64,000 nucleotides of DNA from Phaseolus vulgaris (lineage: Eukaryota; Streptophyta; Magnoliopsida; Fabales; Fabaceae), in the NCBI RefSeq assembly GCF_000499845.2, contig NC_023758.2, forward strand, positions 9,153,227-9,217,226, given 5' to 3'. The position numbers were made by a program, and so were the translations under genes. Positions 47,666-58,565 of this stretch are shown piece after piece; position 1 is the stretch's first letter, and each line of letters starts with the position of its first letter. The notes under the pieces were generated by a model that saw only the letters and a list, made by a program, of their open reading frames with translations, was not told where the DNA came from and did no database searches.

Positions 47666-47879
47666 GTTAGGGTTCACTCTGGTTTTCAAAATTAAATTAA
47701 ATTTTTTTTTATTTTCTTAAGTTTTCAAAAAAAATTCATTTTTCAAGTGAAAAACTGAAGGATTTTTAATTCAAGTTAAAAATGTGAATATAGGAATAAA
47801 GGAATAAAGCAAGTTTTCAATTCTGAAGGAAAATTATGACAGTTAAAAATGACATAATTTAAAAGATAATTATGGCGGT

Positions 47880-47969
47880 TAAAGAAATGACGTATTATAC
47901 TGAAATTTGTGGCGGTTATCAATAACCGCCATATTAAAACCGCCACTTTTTACACATTTTTTTGTAGTG
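47880..47969. repeat. CACTA right terminus with GGCGGTT subterminal repeats
   Basis: Two inverted GGCGGTTAT/ATAACCGCC arms and an AAACCGCCAC copy precede TTTTTTTGTAGTG. The terminal 13 bases are the complement of the canonical CACTACAAAAAAA end. Confidence 0.8.
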
Positions 47970-48991
47970 ATCCTTTGGTGCATTTTCTTTTAGTATTGAG
48001 TTCATACTTGTGTATTAGACCTATACAAGTTCTTAAACATCATTTCTATTATGTCTTTGCTAGTTCTTAATTCTGTTTTTCATTCCTGTTAGGTTTCCTC
48101 TGTTTTCTTGAAAACGTGCTGACTATTTCGATTTATTGCAATTGATTTGCTTACTAGAATTAATGAAATTCTGGATTTGAGTTCTTCAAAGTGTTATTAA
48201 AAAGTAGAAAAAAGAAGTAATTCAAAATTCAAAGTACACAAAAAATGATAAATGAAATACGTTCAGTGTGTAATTCTGCGGAAAAAAAATACGGTAATCT
48301 GGCAGTGATTTTGCAAAATTTATCGCAATTAATTGGCTTACTTTTTTGTGTAATTCCAGTGCCATTGTTGAGATAAGATCTTGAACTTTCTGTGCTCACA
48401 ATTTCATAATCCAGTTCGCTTTATATCATTCCTGATAAATCTGTAAACATCACGCACAGTTTGCATAAATTTTTTTTTTCCAGTAGTTCTGTTTTTGTTT
48501 TCTTCATCTAGTCTAGTGCTTTTCTCTAGGTCTCTTTTGTGTGCCTTCCTTTTCATTGAGTTCCTTATTTTCTTGCTTGTCTTTCTTCACTATTCTTTGT
48601 GTTTGTCATAACTCTTGTATTCCTTTTGTGTAGCTTTTCTTGTTTACACCTTTTCTTGTTTGTCCTTTATTGTTCTTTAAGTTTTGTGGTGCTTGGCTTT
48701 GAGATTGAGTGCTTTTGCTTTGACATCTTTCATTTGAGGTTACTAAGGCCTCAAGAGCAGATTGGTTAAGGGAAGTATTCTTTCTTGGAGTGATTTGAGT
48801 GACTCTTACCTTCGGCACTTTGTTATATTTGTTGTTGCTAACATTGTTTTCTTAGCTTTGGTTGCTCTTGTGTTTGCTGTTTTCTTTTATCATGGATACA
48901 TATTCTGTTGAACCTAGTGGTGTTCAAGCTTTGAAGAATCCAAACCCTTTGAAGGATGTTGAAGCCTTGGCTGTGCTTGCTGTTGCTGTGC
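47970..48991 (+). mobile_element. Truncated remnant of the element 2 family
   Basis: Starts at ATCCTTTGGTGCATTTTCT, which matches the element 2 leader near 27125, and stays alignable to its gag start (about 48865-48895, CTTTTATCATGGATACATA in place of GCAAATGGCTGGC). LTRs, primer site and the rest of gag are absent. The CACTA right end abuts it directly, so CACTA probably inserted into it, and its left half has been lost. Confidence 0.8.
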
Positions 48992-50000
48992 TGTTTTAGT
49001 TAGGATGTGGGGTAGATTGTGTTTGTAATCCACCTCTTGATTGAATCCAAAGCATAAGCATTCTCAATATTTTTGAAAGAAAAATGTTTTTCAAACTAAG
49101 TTAGAAACAACCGATTGTTTATACTTAGATGTTTTTAGAAAAGATTGAAAACTGTTTTTCAAATGGTTATGCTGTTAAAACCAAAACAACCGATTGATTG
49201 GAGGAAACAATTGATTGTTTGTTTTGGTACCATAACAGAAAAACTGTTTTATCTTTGGCTGAGCTTTAAATGCTTTAAAAGATTTAACTGCTTACGCTCC
49301 AGTCTTTAAATGCTTTGACCAATCATTAAATACAATGAATAAGTTTGTTAAGATTTGATAACAAACAATATCTTTGAATAAATTCAGAAAAACAGATTGA
49401 GTTTTTAAAAGAGCTGAGATTGCTTAGAGTTTGTGATTGATCAAAGTGTGTGGAATAGGATTTTGGCTTGTATTGATTTCAGATTATCTTCTGTAACAAG
49501 TGTAATCCATGTACTCTGTTAAACAACGTTTGTGTGTTTGCTGAGATTTGCTGTGTGTTCTTGAGGGGATCAAGATAAAAAATCTTAGTGTTGGTGTGTT
49601 GGCCAAGAGAAGTGTGTGTCTTGAGGGGATCAAGGTCACTTTCTTGGTTGTGGTGTAAGTGATCAAGGTGTGATTGCTTAGTGGATTTCCTCAGAGGTTT
49701 TCTGTGAAGACTGGATGTAGCTATGGGTTTGGAGTGAACCAGTATAAACATCTGTGTACATTTTCTCTATCCCTAACTCTTTAAATTCAGTTTGGACATT
49801 TGAGTACTGGTATAAACAACCGATTGTTTCTGCGAAACAACCGATTGTTTTGCTGGTGCAGTGCTTTAAGCTTTGTGTTTTGAAAAACTGATTTCTAAAT
49901 CAAGGTATTCTCGAAGTATTTTCATTCAAGGCATAAAAGATTACGAAAACTCTCTTTAAACAATTCACCCCCCTCTAGTTTAAAGCCATATATTCTAACA
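48992..50000 (+). repeat. Copia 5' LTR
   Basis: The right end is clear: CCATATATTCTAACA followed by a primer site. The left end is estimated at TGTTTTAGTTAGG because homology to the element 2 remnant stops shortly before. The word CAACCGATTGTTT or a variant occurs at least five times. Confidence 0.65.
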
Positions 50001-50020
50001 ATTGGCTTCAAGAGCTTGGT
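50001..50020 (+). promoter_or_regulatory. Copia primer binding site (degenerate)
   Basis: ATTGGCTTCAAGAGCTTGG resembles the initiator-Met tRNA site TGGTATCAGAGC with several changes, at the expected place right after the LTR. Confidence 0.6.
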
Positions 50021-50058
50021 TCTTGAAAATTATTCAAGTTGATCCAAAAACCTTTTTC

Positions 50059-51130
50059 TATGGCTGGAAAACAATATTTTGAGGAAGGTGCTTCAATCTA
50101 CAAACCACCTTTATTTTGTGGATTGATTTACAAATACTGGGAAGCCAGAATGAAAATCTTTGTGGAATCTATTGATCAAGGAATTTGGATTCAATTGAGA
50201 ATGGTCCTTACATTCCAAAGTTTAAAAAGAATGGTTCTTTCATTGCAAAACCTTGGTCTCAATGGACCAATGATGAATGTAAGATGGCCAAGCTTGATTG
50301 TACTGCTCAAAACATAATAGCTTCTGCACTAGATACTAATGAGTTTTTCAGGATATCAAAATGCAAAACTGCTAAAGATATGTGGGACACACTCAAGGCT
50401 GCTCATGGACACAATGAACCAAAGGAGGCAATGACAAAGAGTCAAGCAAGAAGAAAAATAAGGCAAAACAAGAAAAGCCTCAACCTTTGCTTCATGGCCA
50501 GAAAGGAGGATGACTCAAGCAGTGTAAGTTCATAAAACTCTGAAAATTATGGTCAATTGCTTCAAGCCTTTCAAGAAACGCATGAAGAAGCCAACTGATT
50601 GGCTCTCTTGAACAATCGGTTAAAGGAAAAGAACAACTGGCTTGAAAACAGAGTAAAGACACTGGAAAAGGAATTAGAAAATTCAAAAAACAGATTTTGA
50701 AAATCTTGAAATCATCTACAAAAACTCCTCTTGCAAGTGTGATGCTCTAGTTTGTGAAAATTGCGAAAATCTTGAAAAGAAGGTCCACTATCTTGTTAAA
50801 ATTGTGGATAAACATTCTAAAGGCCAATCCAACTTTGAAAATGTATTAGCATCTTAAAAATGTATTTTTGGAAAAGCTGGATTGGGTTTTAATCCACAAA
50901 ACAAACAAGATAGATTTTTAAAATCATTTTCGAAAATGCCAGAAAAACAACCGATTGTTACATGCTTCTATTGCATGAAAAGAGGCCATTCTGTGAGGTT
51001 CTGCAAGATCAGAAAATATGTTGTTCCTAAAGGTCTTATGAAGTGGATTCCTAAGGGTAATAAAGGTTTAATTGATGAGTGTAAACCAAATGGACCCACA
51101 TTCATAATGGGACCAATTCTTTGTACTTGA
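50059..51130 (+). pseudogene. Copia gag with zinc knuckle, several frame breaks
   Basis: It starts MAGKQYFEEGASIYKPP, with the copia gag signature (YWEARMKIFVESID, then ENGPYIPK and KDMWDTLKAAHG in the next frame). A shift lies near 50195, a stop near 50533, and further breaks near 50690-50860. The zinc knuckle CFYCMKRGHSVRFC (about 50966-51007) is intact. It cannot give a full protein. Confidence 0.85.
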
Positions 51131-51151
51131 AAATCTTTTTTGTAGTGAATC

Positions 51152-51675
51152 TTGGAGAAGAGCAAGCAACTGTGGTACTTGGACAGTGGATGCTCCAAGC
51201 ACATGACAGGGGACAAATCAAAGTTCCTGAGCATCTCCTTTAAGCAAGAGGGTCATGTCACCTATGGGGACAACAATAAAGGAAGGATTCTTGGGAGAGG
51301 ATCCATAGGAGACAAAGACATCTTGGTCATCCATGATGTGCTTTATGTAGAAGGCCTAAAGCATAATCTGCTGAGCATTAGCCAATTATGTGACAAGGGA
51401 TATCAAGTGATGTTTAAGTCAAACACATGTGAAATCTGTCTACCCAAAACCAAAGAGGTAATATTGGTAGGTAAGAGAGTTAATAATGTGTATCTTCTAG
51501 ATATCTCTTCACCATGTTCAATTGGATGTCTTCTATCCAAGCAAGATGAATCTTGGCTTTGGCATAGACAATTGCTCATATTCACATGAACCACTTGAAC
51601 AAGTTAATTTCAAGGGATCTTGTGATTGGGCTACCAAAACTCAAGTTTGAGAGGGATAACATTTGTGAAGCATGC
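51152..51675 (+). pseudogene. Copia protease and integrase N-terminal zinc finger, left of insertion
   Basis: The protease active site is LWYLDSGCSKHMTG (Asp at about 51182), followed by LKHNLLSISQLCDKGY and the pre-integrase domain (ESWLWHRQL). A small frame change near 51575-51585 follows. The zinc finger runs into NICEAC, where element 3 entered: the target duplicate CATGC lies in the last Cys codon region. Confidence 0.88.
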
Positions 51676-52842
51676 TGTTCCCGCCGGTTGACCAGGGTCG
51701 TTTTTGTGCGTAGCTTGTCCTCGCGAGCTAGGGTATCTTCGTGCTGCTCCGTCTGTGAATACCTGAAAAGAAGTGGACAAAGGGGCGCCCTCGCGGCCAT
51801 TTGCACTCCGACGATCAAGTCAGCTAGCGAGAAACATCAAAGGTGACACACCTCCGTATCGGAGCACCGTGAATGAATGCTCTGAAGGTGGTCTAATAAC
51901 TGAATACTAGTACTGTGTTGCCCTAATTGTTTGTGCGTACAGTGAGTGCAGTGTGAATCAACTAGGGTTTTTGTGACTCTGTGAGAATTAGGTCCAAAAC
52001 CTCCCCTTTCAAACGTCCTCAGGGCCCCTTTTTATACACCTCTCGCATTTAAAGCGCATTGAAAGCGTATAAAAATATTCCTTGAAACGTTTGAAACTTA
52101 ACTGAATTAACGCGTACCTTAGCGAACTTTTAGGAAAGCTTTGATGTTTTCAGTGCTTATTGCCACGTGTTCTTCTGACTTGATCGTTGCTCTACACATA
52201 GGGCCTCACAACGCCGTAACCCAACTTAGGGTTATCCCATTGTGTGAGTCCTCTTTCCTCAAAGTGCATCTGGCACAGGGGGTGACTTTCTGAGTGCCAA
52301 CTCATGCGCCCCAGCCTCTAGTCATTCGCCCTGGGAGTGTATCTACCCTTCTCTCGTACCATGCACGTGGTTCTCCCCTGGGCGTGGCCCTTTCATGGGT
52401 CGTATCGGCCCCAGGGTCTCCCAGCGGTGGCATGGGTACTTCACAAGTCAGGTTACTCCCTACTGGTACTAGAACTATGGCCTTGAAGCCACCTTTCTCT
52501 TCTCTTTATTATTATCCTGAGGTATTGAGGCTTCTCGCGGTGTCGCCCCCTCCACGTTCTTTCCTACCCATGGGTATCGGGGGGTGATATCGTCAATGCC
52601 TTAACTTGGTAACACCTCATCTTGGCGACGCCTCATCTTGGCGACGCCTACACTTGGCGACGCCTCCTCTTGGCGATGCCTACATCTGGCGACGCCTATA
52701 CCTTGGCGACGCCCTACCTTGGCGACGCTTCAAGTGGTCAATTCGTTGACTTTCTTCCTTGGGTCCCTTGAGGGGTCCCACCATATGTTGACTTTTGACT
52801 TTGACTTTGACTTTGGTCAACGCCCGGGGACGGGACGGTACT
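51676..52842 (-). repeat. Element 3 3' LTR (left copy)
   Basis: Plus sense TGTTCCCGCCGG...GGGACGGTACT. The inner end reads CT where the other copy has CA. It contains the GGCGACGCC minisatellite at about 52600-52730 (about eight units). Confidence 0.94.
52600..52732. repeat. GGCGACGCC minisatellite in left LTR of element 3
   Basis: About eight units of TTGGCGACGCCTCATC/TACAC type, two more than in element 1, so the array length varies among LTRs of the family. Confidence 0.85.
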
Positions 52843-52853
52843 CCAGCCCCCAG
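52843..52853 (-). promoter_or_regulatory. Polypurine tract of element 3
   Basis: Minus-strand ACTGGGGGCTGG adjoins the 3' LTR, equivalent to that of element 1. Confidence 0.7.
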
Positions 52854-52899
52854 TCTTGAGCTGACACTTGTTTCAGCAAAAAAGACTAAGACCTCGCCC

Positions 52900-53774
52900 T
52901 AGTATTCTCGCCCATTACTGCATTAATCTCATAACTGCCTGGGTCTGTTTATGTTTCTGCATCTCTTGTATTCCCTTCCTCATTTCTCTGTTCCTCCCTT
53001 CCTGAACTTCTCGTGTGGGTAGGGGTTTCTTGGGTAGGGCGCCCCACGTGGTCATGCTGAAGGGCCCCAGAGGGAAAGTCTATATTACTACATGAAGTCT
53101 ATTCTTCATGTCCTGCGCTCACTCCTGGCACATGCAGGCCAGGGCTAAGGCTGTCAAAGCCTCTGCCTTCCAAGCGCTAGAGAAGGAAGTTGCCTCCCTA
53201 AAAGAGGAGAAGGAGAGGCTAGCCACCCACTGGGCGTCAGGAGGACGCATACAAGACTTCTTTGAAGGTGGCACAGAAAGTGAAAGAGGAGGCCAACAAA
53301 CGGTTGCACGAGGTGTCTCAGGCAAACGCTGAGCTCCTCAACCAGTTGGTGCCCCTTCGAGTGAAGATCGCTGATCTCGAGGAGGCAGCCAAGACCTTCG
53401 AGGCGCAGCAGAAAAAACTTGAAAACCAGTGTATTGATCTGGAGAAAACACTGGGGAAAACCGAAGTTGCGCTCGAGGAAAAGACTGGTGAGTGCTCCCG
53501 ATTAGTCAGTGAGAACGCCACCCTCCAAGCCAAGGTCCAGGAATTGACGGTTACTTTGGCCTCCAAAGACCAAGAATTGACCACTCAAGCTGCCAACTTC
53601 AAGGTTGTGGAGGAAAAACTGATAGGGGAGTGTGCCTCCAGTTTTGCTGAAGGGTTTGCAGAGGCTCTTGTTCAAGCTGCCTGTGTGAACCCTGACATCG
53701 ATGTCTCTGGGTGTAGCCCCCTGAACGAAGTGTTCGATGGCAAGCTTGTGGCTTTGGAGGGCTCCGAGGAATAG
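52900..53774 (+). pseudogene. Deleted antisense gene of element 3
   Basis: Only the distal part survives. The first 150 bases correspond to the leader intron of the element 1 copy (GTATTCTCGCCCATTACTG), after which the N-terminal domain, the coding intron and the Pro-rich linker are missing. From about 53045 the sequence matches the region before the coiled coil. A one-base loss near 53235 shifts the frame into 53262-53774 (KVKEEANKRLHEVSQANAEL, then SFAEGFAEALVQAACVNPD). The motif cluster upstream is also deleted. The C-terminal tail is open to the natural stop. Confidence 0.8.
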
Positions 53775-55196
53775 CCTATACTTTGTGCTTCAACAGAATC
53801 ATTTGATAGTTACTCTTTGCTTAACTTGTAATTATCACGAACCTTACTTGTAATCATAACTTTTGAATTTGCTTAAATGTTATCTGCCTTCAACTCTTCT
53901 TGCGCTTTATCTGCTTTTGTTTTCTTTTCTATATCAAAGGCATAACTGGTACTTGCCTTCGATGCATTTCTTTGTTGCTTCGCCTTTAGCTCTTTTAGGT
54001 AGCATGTGTCTCCCCCTCTTGTTCTTTCTTCTTAAGGTGTGAGGCACATCTTTCTCTTGGCCCTTTCCCTCAGAACCTCACTTGGCCTTCGTATCTGTAA
54101 GGAATCCTCCTCATGAAGGCGTCGCCCGCCTGGTCATTGCCCAAAGGAAAAGGAGGATTTTACCTTTGCGTATTTCTATTGTCTTTAATGACTCGCGCTT
54201 TTACGCCTCTTCTTCCTAATCCTTGAATTTCTTTCTCCCTCTGAAATTGTAAAATCTTCACCTGCTTCTTACTTACCTTTCCTGGTCCCGAGGCACTCGT
54301 AGCTGAAGGCGGTACTGACTTTCTCATCGCTTTAGGATGAAAAGGGGAGTCTCTTCTTTTTTGGCCTCGACATCGCTCAAGGGTGAGGAGGGCTTATCTA
54401 TTCTTCTGTGGCCTCGGCATCGCTCGAAGGCGTGGAGGACTTATCCTGCCTGTACTGGGTGTCTACGCTCGAGGAGAGACCTGCTCTGGGTGTCCTCAGC
54501 GTGTCTAAACACTTGGGACAAAAGTCGCGCTTTGGTGCTCACGCCCATGGAGACGCTTACATAACAGTGTCGTATCATCCACGGGGTGTCTAAATACCAG
54601 TGCAACTTAGCCCTTATCTCTTCGCACTTGGTGCCCACGCCTGAGGAGGGCCCACTACAGCAGCGCCGTATCATCCTCAGGGTGTTTGAAAACACCAAGG
54701 CGAAGTGCTCTTAAACATCAGACGCTGGGGCTAGCTGTTCCTACCTGAGGAGGGGGCGTCCCGAAGGAATCCCTTAACCCCTGCTCAGGGACTAGGCACC
54801 CAGGTTTTAGCCTACGCCTAACGTCTGATACCGGGGGTTAGCTATTCATACCTGAGGAGGGGGTGTCCCGTGGGATTCCCTTAACCCCTGCTCAAGGACT
54901 AGGCATCCAGATTTTTAACTTATACAGAACATACCTGTTATCTTGTTTTGCATCTGACCTCCGCTACTTTATCTGTCAATGCCTACTTCTGGCGACGCGT
55001 TATCTTGGCGACGCCTCATCTCGGCGATGCGTCATCTTGGCGACGCCTCATCTTGGCGACGCCTCATCTTGGCGATACCTCATCTTGGCAACGCCTTATC
55101 TCGGCGACGCCTCATCTTGGCGACGCCTTGAATCTTTGTCTTTGTTTCTTTGATCTTTGATCTTACATGAATGGGAAAAACTAAGGCAGGAATATC
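53775..55196. other. Non-coding 3' region of element 3
   Basis: Same layout as 21864-23262 of element 1: CTCGACATCGCTC phrases (about 54362-54440), a ~106 bp duplication from about 54727, and an expanded GGCGACGCC array. No ORF is supported. Confidence 0.75.
54985..55130. repeat. GGCGACGCC minisatellite, internal copy in element 3
   Basis: Nine consecutive 16 bp units (TTGGCGACGCCTCATC with few changes). The equivalent place in element 1 has only about four, indicating expansion. Confidence 0.93.
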
Positions 55197-56700
55197 TTAA
55201 ACTTCTCTTTTCTTTATTTGGGTGAGCTTGTTAAGAAAGCCCCGGGAGGGAAAAAGAGTGTCCCCTTTACAAAATTTCAACTGAAATAAAACTTCAAAAT
55301 TTGCCGCATTCGAACTACGTGGGATGGGGCCTCCTTCTAAAGTCTCTAACTTATATGAACCATTCCCTTTGGCTTTGATTACTCTGAACGGTCCAGTCCA
55401 CTTGGGAGACAACTTGTTTTCCAACTCGTAAGGGTGAGCCTTCCTCATGACCAGATCACCAAACTGGAAATGTCGCAGCTTCACCTTAGAGCTGTACTGA
55501 TGCTCCACTCTTCTTTTCACAGCTTCAACCTTGATTTTCGCCTCTTCTCTGGCTTCGTCTATCAGATCTAGGTTCACCTTCCTTTCTTCGTTGGATTCTT
55601 CTGCCACGAAACCTAGGAAACGAGGCGAGCTCTCGTGGATCTCCACTGGGATCATGGCATCCGACCCATACACTAGGCTGAAAGACGTCTCCATGGTGGA
55701 AGATTGAGACGTGGTGTGGTAAGCCCATACGATCCTTGGTACTTCTTCTGCCCACGCCATTTTAGCTTTCTCTAATCTGCGTTTCAAACCTCTCAACAAA
55801 ACTCTATTCGCTGACTCGACCTGGCCATTCGTCTGGGGGTGTTCGACTGATGCAAACACCTGCTTGATTCCTACTTCTGTACACAACTTCCCCAACTGTT
55901 GGCTCGCGAACTGGGTGCCATTGTCTGAAATAAGACGCCTCGGCACCCCAAAACGACACACAATGTTCTTCCAAACAAAGTGCTGTACCTTGTGCACAGT
56001 GATCTGTGTCACTGGTTCTGCCTCTATCCACTTGGTGAAGTATTCGATGGCAACGATCAAGTACTTCATCTGCCTTATCGCCAATGGGAACGTGCCTAGG
56101 ATATCAATTCCCCAAGTATGGAAGGGCCATGGGCTGTATATGGATCTCAGTTCCTCTGGCGGCGCCTTGTGCCAATCAGCGTGCATCTGACACTGCTTGC
56201 AACGCTGGGCGTATCGCACGCAGTCCTCTCTTACTGTTGGCCAGAAAATCCCTGCATGTATTACCTTGGACGCCAAGGATCTTCCTCCCACGTGGCTCCC
56301 GCAAATACATTCGTGGAGTTCAGCCATTATCATGGTGCACTCGTTGCCACTTACGCACGTCAAGATAGGGTGCGTAAACCCGTGTCTGAATAATATCCCA
56401 TCCACTAAGGTGTACCTTGCGGCGTTCCTCTTGATCTTCTTGCCCTCTTCTGGTTCCACTGGGAGGATTCCATCCGCTAGGTATCGTCTGTAAGGGGTCA
56501 TCCATGTGTCGCCTTCCTCCAAAGCACATACCTGTACACCCTTTTCTTCTTCTGGCGAGGTCGCGTAAGTACTGATGCATGGTGCCCTCGCCGTATCTTG
56601 ACTCAAAGAGCGATGGTTCCTCGGCTTTCCTCTTGCTGTACTAACGTGAAAAACATCCACCCTGTTGTCTGCAACAAACTTTCGCGGTGTTTTGAGGGTC
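55197..56700 (-). pseudogene. Element 3 integrase
   Basis: The frame 56660-55197 encodes the zinc-binding part (CGSHVGGRSLASKVIHAG, CKQCQMH), the catalytic core with both Asp (TWGIDILGTFPLA, RRLISDNGTQFAS) and Glu (QTNGQVESANRVLL), and the C-terminal GPF motif KWTGPFRVIKAKG. It is uninterrupted over the whole catalytic domain, unlike in element 1. It is separated from RNase H by a CAA to TAA stop at about 56705. Confidence 0.93.
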
Positions 56701-56702
56701 TC

Positions 56703-58565
56703 TTAGATTACAGTCCTCTGCCTTCCACCCTTGCCCGAGCTGGCCAGCTTGGCAAGCAGGTCAGCTCTGGCATTCTGCTCCCTAGGGATGTGCACCAGCT
56801 CAAACGCAGCGAAAGCTCTCTTCAACACCTCGAAGTACCTCAAGTATGCGGCCATCTGTGGATCCTTTGCCTGATACTCCCCTTTTACTTGCCTTGTAAC
56901 CAATTGCGAGTCACTCTTTGCCAGGAGGCTCTGAGCACCCATTTCTTTAGCCAAAAGCATCCCAACAATCAATGCCTCGTACTCCACATGGTTATTGCAA
57001 GCTTTGAAGGCGAAGCATAAAGCTTGCTCGATCAACACTCTATTAGGCCCCTCCAAGATTATTCCAGCGCTACTCCCTTGCTGGTTGGAAGATCCATCCA
57101 CTGAGAGCATCCACTGTGACCCTAACTCCACCTCTTGAGGGTCTCCTCCTGGTGAGAGCTCTGCCACGAAGTCAGCATAGACTTGCCCGTTGATGGACCC
57201 CCTGGGTTCATACTGGATATCAAACTCCGACAGCTCTACCGCCCAGCGAACCATCCTCCCTGCTACATCTGGCTTTTGAAGTACTTTCTGGATGGGGAGG
57301 TTTGTCATCACCACCACTGTGAAGTTGTGGAAATAGTGGCGGAGCCTTCGAGCTGAGAACACCACTGCTAGTGCCGCCTTCTCTAGTGTCTGGTACCTCA
57401 ATTCTGGGCCTTCCAAGGCTTTGCTTACGAAGTAAATGGGCTTCTGCACTTGGTCTTGCTCCTGGACCAGCACAGAACTAATGGCCCACTTTGTTACCGC
57501 AAAGTATAATCGGAGGGGGACGCCTACTTGTGGCTTGCAAAGCACCGGTGGCGTCGCCAAGTACTTCTTCAACTTGAGAAACACTGTTTCACTCTCATTC
57601 GTCCATGCAAAACGGCTATTCCTCTTGAGGCATTGAAAATGAGGGTGGCCTTTCTCCCCTCCAACAGACACAAACCTAGACAAAGCTGCCATCCTCCCAA
57701 TCAATTGCTGAACTTCTTTAACTGAGGTTGGGCTCCTCATGGCTATAATAGCTGCACACTTATCAGGGTTCGCCTCTATTCCCATTTCAGTGAGCATAAA
57801 TCCTAAGAACTTCCCTGCTTCCACGCTAAAAACGCATTTTTCTGGGTTTAATTTGAGGCGATACTTTGATATGGGAGCAAACAGCTCTTCCAGATCCGCT
57901 GCGTGTTGCCCTCTCTCGTGTGAAGTCACCACCATGTCATCTACGTAGGCCTGCACGTTCCTTCCCAGCATGGGTGCAAGGACCTTGTCCATCAGCCTCT
58001 GGTAGGTGGCGCCTGCATTTTTCAACCTAAATGTCATCACTTTGTAACAGTAACTGTTTGTCTCCGTCATGAACGCCGTTTTGCTCTCATCCCTTGGATG
58101 CATCTGGATCTGATTGTAACCTGAGAATGCATCCATGAAACTCAGCATCTTGCAGCCCGAGGCGTTATCCACTACTGCGTCGATGTTGGGCAGTGGGTAC
58201 GAATCTTTGGGGCATGCCTTGTTCAGATCTGTGAAGTCAACGCACATCCTCCATTTCCCATTCGCCTTCTTCACAAGAACTACGTTGGCCAGCCACTCAG
58301 GATATTGTATCTCCCTGATGTGCCCAGCGCTTAGCAGCTTCTGCGTCTCTTCCTTCACGACGAGGCATCGTTCTTCGTTGAACTTCCTCCTTCTTTGTCG
58401 TACAGGGCGAACCTTGGCGTCCATGGTAAGATGGTGGCAGAAAAAATCTGGGTCGATGCCTGGAATGTCCGCCGCAGTCCACGCGAATGCATCTAGGTGG
58501 CGCGAGATCACCACAGCTACCTCTTCTCGTTCTTCCAAACTCAAGAAGCGTCCTAATTTGAACAC
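56703..58565 (-). pseudogene. Element 3 reverse transcriptase, RNase H and second RNase H
   Basis: The frame of 620 residues covers RT (WRMCVDFTDLNKACPKDSYP, FSGYNQIQMHP, catalytic QAYVDDMVV), the connection, RNase H (LRLYFAVTKWAISSVLV, KPIYFVSKALEGPELRYQ), and a second RNase H-like domain (WMLSVDGSSNQQGSSAGI, VEYEALIVGM, SDSQLVTRQV, NARADLLAKLAS). The second domain is known for the Tat lineage. It begins after a CAG to TAG stop at about 58575 and ends at a TAA stop. Confidence 0.94.

Larger units (their letters stand above)
39413..47969 (+). mobile_element. CACTA (En/Spm-type) DNA transposon, left end missing
   Basis: It contains a TNP2-like transposase region (40305-43506), a ten-exon Ulp1-type gene (43625-46508), subterminal hairpins with ACAAATGCGGT arms at both sides (39498-39542; 46666-46872), and a right terminus TTTTTTTGTAGTG (the complement of CACTACAAAAAAA) at 47957-47969. 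No CACTAC is found at the left, where satellite DNA is joined instead. The last kilobase has a different subterminal motif (GGCGGTTAT), so the right end may belong to a second, nested CACTA derivative. Boundaries at the left are approximate. Confidence 0.8.

Noticed and set aside
47507..47689. 60-residue minus-strand frame with repeated NPSVCCFHT
   Set aside because: It is the translation of the 27-30 bp minisatellite and not a gene.
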